Shown: positions 20,805 through 33,100 of the stretch, one piece after another
Layout of the letters: the number at the start of each line of letters is the position of its first letter
Numbering within the stretch: the stretch's first letter is position 1
Assembly (NCBI GenBank): GCA_021292105.1
Contig: CM037868.1
Coordinates: forward strand, 36,024,876-36,088,875
Reading direction: 5' to 3'
From: Anadara kagoshimensis
Taxonomy: Eukaryota; Mollusca; Bivalvia; Arcoida; Arcidae
DNA length: 64,000 nt
Notes under the pieces: model-generated
Seen by the model: only the letters and a program-made list of their open reading frames with translations
The model's database searches: none
What the model was told of the DNA's origin: nothing
Position numbers and translations under genes: made by a program

Positions 20805-23800
20805 TTTCTCAAAATAAATATGGACAAGTTGTTATGCAGTCATTGTTTCTCTTTACAACCCTCTCCTTAATCTATCTCTCAGCCCATGGATGTGTATGTT
20901 TTCTATTTTTTATTTATAATTTCATCAGACCATGATGGATTTGAAAGATATGAAAATATGATTAAAGATATAATCAGAGAAAACAACAAGGTTCAAGAGG
21001 AAAGAAAAAGTGAAGCAATGATTAGTTTCAACGGTGAGGAAATAAAAGCAGGTATGTAACTGTTTACTGTAGACCATCTTTATTTCGCGAGAGATTTGTT
21101 TTTGCGTAATTTCGCGACTCATCCCATTCGCGAATTCCAGCACACATATATTTCTATGTTGACATGCATATTCGCTAATAAGGCCAAGATTGTCTTGACG
21201 CGAAATTGTTTACTCGCGAAAAAATAAGTGATCTACAGTAGTTGCTTAATTCTTCGTGGATAAATTTTGGCGAATCAGACACTAGGACGCATTCACAGGT
21301 ATAAAATTTCGAAGATACAGCTACGAAAAAAGGACGAGACCTGATACGAAGGGTTGTACATACACACTTTGTATATGATATTTTTATCTAACATTTCCAA
21401 TAAGGTTATTTAAAATAATAAGAAACAATACTTTATGCGAAAAATTACATTTTACCACAGAAAACCACTGAACTATGTTAGGACCGACAAATAGAAGACT
21501 CCCTAATGACGTCACAATGAGAAAGTGCATGCGCGTTTTACAGCCAATGTTGTATCACCACACTATGGTGATACAAGATTCTGTATCATGCGTGTTCGAT
21601 AAAACTTGTATTTCGTCAAATCGGATAGAAAAACTAGTTTAATGTTAGATAAATGTAAATTTTCACTTGGTATTTAATTCCGCGCTATTAGACAAACCGC
21701 CAATATGGCAACATTAAATCAATTAAATCAGTAGTTAGTGAATATTTTTTTAATGGGACGTTAAACATCATAACTGAAATTAACTCAACGCCATAGGTGA
21801 AAAGCATGAGAAACAAATTCAAATTTGAAACAAAAATCTATAAAAAAAATACAATACACTAGAATTCGGGAGCTTTACTGGAATAATTGCCGGATTTTGA
21901 CTGATTATTTCGGATTTGGTCTAAAAATTCTGGATTTGATCTAAATATTCCGGATTTTCGCAAAGATTACAGAAAGCGTCTAAATATTCCGGAATTTCGC
22001 AATTATTCCGGTAAAACCCCCTTCTAGTGATACTCACTCACATTTTTTTTCTTTTGTCGTATAGGCCACTTTCATTTGGTAACACTGCGTAAGATGATAG
22101 ACGAGGAAGCCGCAAAGGTCACACCAGATTCAGACCTAGTAAAGTCATATATAGGACAGTATTTATATACACTCCAGTCATTTTACAGCAATACAAACTG
22201 GGTTGAAATGCATGGAAGGAGAATAAATGAAGATATAGGTATGTTTAATCAAATTTTCGAAAAACGACGGTATTCTTCCTCATGCAAAGTATGTCATTAG
22301 CTAAATTAAGCATAAGATATTCAGGTTCTTCGAATACTTTTTTGTTTCGCTTAAAAACATTTTTGTTTTCCAACTTTGGTCCAAGCACTATATTCCAAAT
22401 TGTCCGAAAAGTGCAGTGAACGAAAGAGTGGTATAATATACTAGTATGTAAGTATATAGAAGGGTCAATAGCTACAATAACCGAAATGTCCTCGAGGTAT
22501 AAGTGATCGAAGTACCTCCTTGTGGACGTCAGTGGATCTGAATGCCTAGGTTCGGATCCAAAACAAGAAAGAAAGTAAGTGTCTTGCCGAAGTCTAAGTA
22601 TCAGTTTCGATGAAAAAAGATGAATTGCGTGCTATAAACCATTACTTCATATTACTTATTTAATTTTAACAAATTGAAAAAATAGATTGTCGCATGACAA
22701 CATAACGTCATGTTGTAAATTTTTATTAAAAGGTATGAAAATTCAAAATGATTGAAAGATCGAATTCTTTAAATAAGTAAACTTCGATCATTATAAACAA
22801 TTTAATGAATCTCTTATAACAGAATGAAAATGCATTTTTCCTTGGTTATGTAGAAACATTAAAGAACTGGACATTTAGCACACTGCGTTGCAATGGTTTA
22901 TGCGCAAAATGTCAAATTCTTTCATCTTTCCATTACAAAAATATTTCAGTTTCTTATATATCCATTTGTGGATTTTTAACAATAAACCAACAATTTAAAC
23001 AACAGTACAACCAAAGAAAGTAAAATACATGTAATAACATCGATGTAGCATACAAATTCAAATGTCTCTGTGTGGCATCCCTAATTACGTGAAGTCACGG
23101 ATATTGTCACTGGGATTGTGATGTTCACATGAATTGGTGTGTTTTTTGTTTCTCAACATTTTTTTTTTTTTTTTTTTTTGCTGTTGTTGATTGCTTTGCT
23201 TGGGTACATGGATCGATATGTTTGCTTTGGCCTCACTGATATACAATCCATGTATAAAAAAATACCAGAAAATTACAAAAAAGATGTGACTATTGTCAGT
23301 GGTTGTAACAAAGGTTGTTGATGTTGTTTGAATGTTGCTTAACGTCGCATCAGCATTTTTTCAGCTCTTCGCGACGAGAACTATCTGTACTATATTAATC
23401 TGTAAAGAATAATTTATGACAAACATCATGAAGTGCGAATGTGTTTTTATACTATGTCTTGTACCAGCGCGCACTTAGAACGACATTAAGGTGCTAGCTC
23501 ACCGAGTCAGAACGCCGGAGACAAGCTACAACCTCCCCCAGGTCACATTATACTGACACCAGGTGAACCATTAAAGGCCAACTGCAAGGAACATGTGTTC
23601 TGGGCAGGACTCAAACTTACAGCGGTGAGAGACCATGGATTTGTAGACTGACGTCTTATCCATTAGGCCACCGCGACCTCTTAAATTAATCTATGCGGCG
23701 TCTATAATAACATCACGTCTATGAGACGTCACGTCTATGAAAATGCATTTTTCCTTGGTTATGTAGAAACATTAAAGAACTGGACATTTAGCACACTGCG

Positions 23801-24069
23801 TTGCAATGGTTTATGCGCAAAATGTCAAATTCTTTCATCTTTCCATTACAAAAATATTTCAGTTTCTTATATATCCATTTGTGGATTTTTAACAATAAAC
23901 CAACAATTTAAACAACAGTACAACCAAAGAAAGTAAAATACATGTAATAACATTGATGTAGCATACAAATTCAAATGTCTCTGTGTGGCATCCCTAATTA
24001 CGTGAAGTCACGGATATTGTCACTGGGATTGTGATGTTCACATGGATTGGTGTTTTTTGTTTCTCAACA

Positions 24070-24104
<35 letters not shown>

Positions 24105-27100
24105 GATTGCTTTGCTTGGGTACATGGATCGATATGTTTGTTTTGACGCGCACTTAGAACGACATTAAGGTGCTAGCTTACCGAGTCAGAACGCCGGAGA
24201 CAAGCTACAACCTCCCCCAGGTCACATTATACTGACACCAAGTGAACCATTAAAGGCCAACTGCAAGGAACATGTGGTCTTGGCGGGACTCAAACTTACA
24301 GCGGTGAGAGACCATGGATTTGTAGACTGACGTCCTATCCATTAGGCCACCGCGACCTCTTAAATGTATCTATGCGACGTCTATAATAACACCACGTCTA
24401 TGAGACTGAACTTATTGATTCAAAAATAACAGAAAATAGCATTAAAGACCTAACTATTGGAATAAAGAATTATTTAGCAACAATTTTGTGATTATTGTTT
24501 CAATTGTAGGTAAATCTAACAGAAGTGATAAAATAAAATTCGCTGGATTTTTTACACCAACGTGTGTCAGTAAAAACTTCAATGTAATAAGGTATGTATA
24601 TCTTGTAACATCCGGAGCACTGATAGAAGTTCTTGTGTTTGAAAAAAGATGTTGCAAATGTGTTCTTGGATAATATCTTGTATTGCAATTGCTGTAGTTT
24701 AATTTACAATGACACAAATTCTTCTGGAAGGGTCGGGATATTATTATAATAATTTTTTATGTTATTTTTCACGAAGTGTTGTTGCAAAGACTAGCGATAT
24801 GAAAGATGATGTATATAATTTGTATAATTTCAGTATTGAAGGACGATCATGTGAAAATAACATTATTGTTACCGATAAACTAACGAGTGGATACAGAAGT
24901 GGACAAGACATACAGAAACCTGTCAGTAAGTGACGTATGAATTGATGATAGATGGCGCTGTCAGTAAGTGACGTATTAATTGATGATAGATGGCGCTGTA
25001 AGTAGAACATCAATTGATGATAGATGACGCTGTAAATAGGACAATAATTTACGATAGCTGGCGCTGTAAATTTACAAAAATAATGATAGATGACCCTGTA
25101 CATTAAAAAAGTGACGTCTAAATTGATGATAGATGGCGCTGTAAGTAGGACATCAATAAAACAATAAAAACAATTGACGAAAGATGGCGCTATGAGTAAA
25201 ATATTAATTAAGTAAGACATCAGTTGAAGATAGATAGCGCTTTAAAATAAAAATTATGATATATGACCCTGTAATTTAAAAATCAAATTGACGAAGATGG
25301 CGCAGTGAGTGAAATATATGTGATGATAGATGGTGCTGTAATTTGAATTGAAAATTGATGAAAGTTGACAGTGTAACTTGAATATATAAATTGATGAAAG
25401 CTGGCAGTGTAAGTGGAATATAAATTAAAGATATATTTCACTGTAAATGGAACATAAAGCAATTATAGACGCATTTTAATTGAAATATTTAAGAAATGGA
25501 ATTTACTTTTGTTCTACTATGAGATTATTGAGAGGATGAGAAAGGCGCAATCAAACATGAAGTGTTTTTGCATCATTCTCTTTCCATAACTTTTGCACTT
25601 CATTGAATTCGTGCCAACTCATCATCTTCATAACCTAACAGAAGTAAAATTCCTTTTTCTTTATATATTGATTTATTTTTTTATATTTACAATTTTTCAA
25701 AAAAAAAAAAAAAACGTCTTTTGTTTTTGTCGGGATGACATTCAATTACTTGCTTACCTACTAATAGCAGTTAGGATGTCAGAACAGCTTTGGTTTTGAA
25801 AACATGAAGCTCCTTTTTATCAAATCATTTCGACGTAAAGCCCCACCCACATTTATTTACACTTTGAATAAAGTTGTTTTTGCAACGTCAAACTGAGCAA
25901 CGTAACGTGAAGCGCTGTATACATCGATGACACTTTAAGAAAACGGTGTTTTTGACGTCCAACTTTTCCACGTCGCATGAGCTTCTCCAAGAGGTCATGG
26001 GAATTGTTTTGAAAAGGTGTTTCATATAAGGAAAAATAGCAGCATTTTAAATAAAAAATTTGATAATAGATGGCGCTGTGGGTGAAATAAAAATTGATTT
26101 GGTAGTTACAGAAAAAAACAGCACTCCCCATAGCTGCCTTCATGGTAGCTTAATTTGCCAATGTTTATGGGTTTACTACTTCCTTGATTGTGATTAGGAC
26201 GGACAAGTATTTTGTTTTTATATAAAATTAATAAAAGTGACAGCAAGAACATTAATTATTTTTAAACTATGACAGCGCTGTGCCATCAGAAATAGGAAAC
26301 TAATTTACTAAAAGCTAGCTAAACAGTAGTTGCTTACCCTTCCAGACCACCCGGCCTCACTTCTCTTGTGGAAGTCCACGTGTCTAACCTTACTTGTCAG
26401 TTCCAAAGTTTTTACTTTGCTTCTGGATTGTGATTCGGACATGGATTAGTATGTTTGTTTTTGATTTCTTAACTATTTTAAAATTCATATATTTAGTTAA
26501 TCATGGAAATTCTGGAAAATGCAGTCATGGGGGAGAATTTGATTCAAGTCGAACACAAACAGCTACATGTGGTATCAACAAAGATACAGGTCATCCTAGA
26601 TATTCGCCACATTGGTTCCTTCATCATAAAGCCGTATCGGGTGCTCTTAAAGCTACTGAACAATTTTTTACTCAAAATGGTAATTATCAAAAACATTTTG
26701 TGTAACAATGAACATTAATTCGTTTATAAGCTATGTGCATATTCATCTTTCCATGTTTAAATTTACTGCTCAGAATAATTATATTGTTTTAGTGTATTCA
26801 ATGATTAGCATGTTTGTATTTTCATATTTATATTTTTCATAATTTAATGTTCGTTTTACCCCTTAATCTCAATAGAAAACCCTTATCAGAGCATTACCAG
26901 AATATAGTACTTACACGGTAAATATATGACGTAAACTATACATCACGTCACTGCAACGCCTTGCAACGGTTATTCTCACATAGTCCTGAGACATAGTTCT
27001 TATGTCTTTTTCCTTAACATTATGCTGTGTTGTTTGTATATTTTTGAAATTTAAAAGTTAAAATATCATCTTCGTTTTCAGGGTTTAAAGATTTTAATTA

Positions 27101-30100
27101 GCAGCATATTTATACAACTATATATGCCTGACAATACAAGCTTATTTCTAACGAAATTAATTATATCTTCGGGGATGATTACAGTAGATCAGTCATTTTT
27201 TGTGAGTAGAAAATTTGGCGCCAAGACCATCTTGACGTTATTCGCGAATATTTGTATTCGCGTTTTGAATCTTATTGAATACAATATATGTATGTCAACA
27301 TAGAAATATCTGTGTGATAAAAACATTCACGTGATAATTTAATTCGCGAATGGGATGCGTCGCGAATTTACGCGAAAATAAATCTCTCGCAAAATAAAAG
27401 TGATCTACAGTAGTCCACTAGTTATATTAGCATTATTATTTTTATATATTTTTTTATTTTATTTTTTTTTTGTAAAAATCCCTTTAATGAGCGTTTTTCA
27501 GTTTGCCCGAAAAAGCTATTAACGTATATGTTTCAATGTTGTCAATACAGGCAAAAAAACGTAGAATAATAGAATTTACCCTATTTTCCAGTGGAGACAT
27601 AGAAATCTCATCCGGAAGGTTGAGATAGCTGTTTTGACTTCAAAACAGGGATTGATTCTGTTTCTCTCATCTCCACTATATTGCTGTTTTGTAAAGATTT
27701 TATGGTAAAAATCCCCCTAAAACTAAACAAAAAGTACATAGTTTGTGTATGTAATCAAAAACTGATGACGTGATGACCATAATTGCTGACGTCACCATCA
27801 AAATGATATTGTAACGTCATAACGCCTGTAGCTTGTAGTTATCGTATGGTAAGACAAAAGACCCCGATCCTGTTACAACGCGGTGTTTTCTTGTCCGATA
27901 TGGAAGAAAACATTTTCTTAAATTATCAGTTCTGCAGCGTTGGAGAACCCAGATTTCCAACAATTTGTCATCGACTACCCCAAAAAAAATCCACCATTTT
28001 CAACCGGAAAAGTCGGTGTTTTATACTACATTGCAACTGATTTTGGTATTTTGAATTTTGTAAAGTAATTATTGTTAATAAATTGCAAATATTCTCATTT
28101 TATTTCATATTTCATTTAGACTCGCCATCCCAACTTAACACGGAGAAATTCATATTCCAGAGCGTTCTTAATTTAAAGGTTAAAAAACGCAGTTCCCTAG
28201 CATTTGTTATAGACAAAAGCACATCAATGAAAGAAGAAATTGAACAAGTGACAAAGTGGACGGTAGATAAAGTGTCCTCTGTGATAGGTTCACCAATGGA
28301 ACCTGCAAATTATGTGCTAGTCACCTTTAGTGATCCAGGTATGTGTAATTATTCATTTCCTAAGCGACCTGTCCGGAACAAGTATTTTGTTTGTAAGCGG
28401 CAGACATGGCAAGAACAACTTCCGGAGCAGCTACACGTACTTCGTGTTTATATTTGTTTTTATGTGACTTGCAAATTATAGCTAAATTACCAAAAAGTCC
28501 CAATAAAATATAAATATTATGTAGAGACTGCCATTCATGCTGATAAACCTAAAACGTGTTTACCTATTAAAATGCTTTTCAAATATTAAAGAAACCTTTT
28601 TCACTCTGTTCAAAGTAAAATTAGTTTCTGAATTGATTTTACATGTATGTCAATTGACGTATCGCAGGCCACGCCCACAATGTCCCGACACTGGCCGCGA
28701 TCACGGTAGCAAAGCAGCGTCACGGCAACTAATGACGTTCTAGTGTCAGTGACGTCATTAAACCGCACAATTCAATCATTTCGTCCCTTTGTCGGAACAT
28801 AGTGGACGTGGCCGGCGATCCGTCAATTCGTCTTAGGTGACAAGCTCAAATTCATGGCTTTTGGTTTATTATCACATATTAATCAACAGGTAGATTAGCA
28901 GAATATTAGTTTAATATCAGGTAAATTGAAGTTGTCAATCTAGCTAGTTGCAACAACATCTTCAATATTGCACAAAGTATCATTCACACGTGACTAGACA
29001 TAGCCCTGCATTTTAGCAGAACTATTAACGGGTTACAAATAACTAACAAGACAAATTATACCAATATAATGATAATCATTATGAAATCACAGGTCGTATT
29101 TTAATAGGCTTCGGAATAACTCTTTAAAGGTGTCAAAGAATTTGTGCTTTATAATCGTCTAGTCTTTTTTCATCATCTCTATGTAAGAGTCACCTATCAG
29201 TAAAATGTTATCCCAGGTCTTCTTTTGCACCTGTATATAACGGGCACCTGTCCAAAAAGACCAAATCTACAGGTTCCCTTAGATTGCCTATATAGACGAG
29301 TTTAACTGTATATCAAAAATGTACTTTGGATTTAATAGCATCTAATTAAGGAAATTTTATATGCCTGCATTTTTCTATAATACTAAATAGCACCCTGTCT
29401 GAAACCTATTAATTTGGAATAATTTTACCCATCCAATTTTACAAGGACAAATAAAGATGAAGACTTAGCAGAACTTATCTTCAAATAAAATTGAGAATTA
29501 AAGAAACGCGTAACTATGGGATGTCAAATAAATCAAAGAAACTTTAAATTCATACTTGTTAGCAACATGAAAAAGATACAAATTTCTTGCATCCCAGATA
29601 GAAAAATCCATAAGAGAGGTGTAAGCTATCTCCATCTTGCACCCCTTGTGCAAGATAGCCTACACGCTGTTTTTCCCGCAAAATTTTATCAACAAAATCA
29701 GAGGTGTATCGATAAGTTTAAATTGATTTTAAATTGAAAAACTGTACTTTCTGATGCAAGAAATAAAAAAATAGAATAAATTACTATTTGTAGTGCCAGA
29801 TAAGGATATCTCAATCCTCGTTCAGGACCAAATATATTAAAACTCAGGTTGAAATTTCTCTATCTGGCACTTAAAGTTGTGATAGATTCTGTTAATCATA
29901 ATTCCCTGACGCGATCGAGTTTCCCTGTGGTATATCCTTTAATCAGAACACAACATAACGTCACAATGATATGCCGTCATTGATGCAGAATCTGTCGCAA
30001 CGTTCTAGTGTTTCCCTCTGATGTGTTAAGAAAGGAAAAAAAATCAATGATTCGGAGAAAAACTTCCAGACTGTCTTTTTTTAAAAATATTTTTGTAAAC

Positions 30101-33100
30101 TTGATGAACGTTTCTTTGTTATTTATGTCTGTCTTTCTTATTACCAATGTGATCGTGGTAGCTTTCGGTTTAATAAACAATTTATTGCCTCTGTTTGAGA
30201 AAATTATGAACATTAGTTTATCCTTAACAAGTCACATTTCAATCGAGCTACGCCCTTGGTAAACATGAATTGTTGCGGGTAGACAAACATTCATATCTTC
30301 CTATCTTAAGGGCACTAAATGTATAATATTGAGCCACCGTTCAACAATTAAGATTTGGAAAGTCGATGAAATAATTCATCGACATGATTAACGTGTAAGT
30401 GTTTTTTTAAATATGTAATCTGTTTTATCATTTATTTTTTATCTTGCAAATAAATTGTTGACTCAGAAATATTGAAAGACTAAGCTTATCAAGGCCATCA
30501 AAAAGTTTTATGGCCGTTATCACAGTATTATTGATAAGTTTGATGTCTCTGTGTCCAGGATTGCCCTGGATATACTTGACGTTCCATAGTACCATGTTCC
30601 TTTCACAGAATTTGCATTACACAAGTGACGGGTGTAGCTACCTAAACAGGAGGTGCTTACCCTTACGGAGCACCCGGTCTAACTTCCCTGGTACAAGTTT
30701 ACTTGTCTAACCTAAATTCTAAAATTTTTACTTTGCTTCTGGATTGTGATTCGGACAGGACATGGATTAGTTTGTTTTTGATTATCTGTAAGTTTTTCAT
30801 GCCACAAGACTACTCTATCTGCATTTATTACCTGTTCCAGCCGCAATCATCTTTACACGACGTTAATCAACAATTCACTCAGCCACTGCAATAGAAAACT
30901 TGTTGAATGAAGTTGCACATCACAAGTTTACAGGGCCAATTGAAATGTTAAGCCTGATAAGGAGAAGAAAGAATGAATATGTCAAAAATGGCCTACTGTT
31001 ATCTTTATTTTTGGATCATTGAAAGAACATATCTTTTAGAAATATGAAACAAAGAAACAAAACCTCTGGTATATAATTAAAAACAAACATACTAACCTAT
31101 GTCCGAATCACAATCCAGAAGCAAAATAAAAACTCTGGAAATGCCAAGTTAGGTTCGACACGTGAACGTCCACCAGGGAAGTGAGACTGGATAAACACCT
31201 TCTGTTTAGCTAGCTACACCCACCACGTGTGGAGTCAACCAATTATCAGCAAAGTATATCATTTTAATGTTTCAGAAATGCATACTACCACTTTTGTCAC
31301 TGAGGATGGTAATAAAATGATAAATGAACTGCAATCCATAAATGTCATAGGAGGAGGCACCGACTGTCCGGAACTAACCTTTTCAGGTTTGAATAAAGGT
31401 ATTTACAAAATCCTATGCACACTAAAATGAATTTTATATCATATTTCCGTGGAATGTCCATGTGTCATAGGAAGAGGTAGTGACTAACCGAAACTAATCT
31501 TTTCCGATTTGAATGAAGGTATTTATAAAGAAATTTTTATCTTATTTGTGTAGAATGTCCATGTGTCATAGAAGGAGCCGGCGAATGTCCGGAACTAACT
31601 TTTTCCGGTTTGAATGAAGGTATTTCTAAAACCTAAGTACATATTATGAATGAAATTTATATCTTATTTGTGTGGCATGTCCAAGTGTCATAGGGGGAGG
31701 CGACGACTGTCCAGAACTAACCTTTTTCGGTTTGAAAGTATTTATAAAAATTAAGTACACCTTATGGATGATTTTTTAAAGTATTTACGTGGAATGCTCA
31801 TGTGTCATAGAGGGAGGCAGCGACTGTCCTTAACTAACCTTTTCCGTTTAAATAAAGGTATTTACAAAGCCTATGTACACATTATGAATAAATGAATATT
31901 AATGTTCATGTGTCATAGGGGGAGGTGGCGACTGTCCGGAACTAACGTTTTCCAGTTTGAATAAAGACATTTATAAAAACTAAGTACACATTATGAATTA
32001 ACATCATATTTACGTGAAATGTTTATGTATTTTACCTAAAAAACAGTTTTTACTTTACTTTTAAGATCGTGATTTGCACATTGATAGGACGTCGCCAGCT
32101 AAAGGCATGGATACAGTATTTTTTACTCTTTGCTTTGCTCTGATAGCATAATACGAAAGTGTTCTTCATCTTGCCACGCCTACCTTGACAAAAAATCTCG
32201 TTTTATTTTAGGTTCTCATCCGAACAAAACAAAACGTGACTTTTATTTCGTTATGCCGAATGCTTGGCTAAAAACAGTCACTTCCCACTTTCAGGTCTTG
32301 CATCAGACCTGATCGTTGTCCGAAACCACGACCACCTGCTTACACTTGTGGCCTGTGTTCCTCAACCTTTCAAGAATTGACAGCCCCAAAAACGCGAAAT
32401 TATTCTGACAAGAGCTTAAAATTTAATTACCTCACTCATATTTGCTGTAGCTATTTTTAAATAGTAAATATCCTGCTTCTACACAAACGAACGAACCTTA
32501 ATTAGGGTCAAAATCAATATTTATCTTCTCCAACACACCTTCCCTTAACGCCGCCTCATTAATGGTCAAATCATGAAAGAAGCGATCAACAGCTCCATTT
32601 AAGCAGCTTCCTCGATATAAGTGAGAAAACGTCATTGCTTCACTTTAGTATAATCCACTCCTTCTTTAAGTATCACAGATGTCACTGCTCCAATATAAAA
32701 TGAGTAAAACTTGGTGTAGGTGTCGAACACCAAACTATCATCACTAAAGTTACTGCCTCGATATAAGTAAAATAAAACTTGAAGGGGATGTCAATCATAA
32801 AAGATTTTTATTTTAGTTGCTACAATTAAATAAAAATTAGAACACATCTACTTTTTTTATTTTATTCTTAACACTAGCTGTTGAGGTGTCACTGAAGGAT
32901 TCGACTATTACCTGCTACACAGACGCCGACTCAAAAGATAATCATCTTCAAGAAAAAGTGACAATGGATGCAAAATTGAAAAATATTTCTATAACCTTTT
33001 ATAAATTTCCGTCACCTTGTTCAAGGAGGAAGCGTAGCAGTGAACACTTCAACGGCAATGAAGGTATACTTTTATCATAATATTGTTAATAGGTATGGTG

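Larger units (their letters stand above)
22824..24407. repeat. Direct segmental duplication within intron 3
   Basis: 22824-23728 and 23737-24407 are copies. Both contain ATGAAAATGCATTTTTCCTT, GTGGCATCCCTAATTACGTG, a poly-T run, a family C2 SINE and the TCTATAATAACAYCACGTCT end. The second copy lacks the segment 23232-23466. Few substitutions separate them, so the event is recent. The open frame ENAFFLGYVETLKNWTF occurs in both copies but has no splice context and no match to the gene. Confidence 0.85.

Noticed and set aside
31567..31637. Second exon 8 copy as a real tandem exon
   Set aside because: Frame and donor are kept, but no acceptor with a pyrimidine tract precedes it, and the other copies are decayed.
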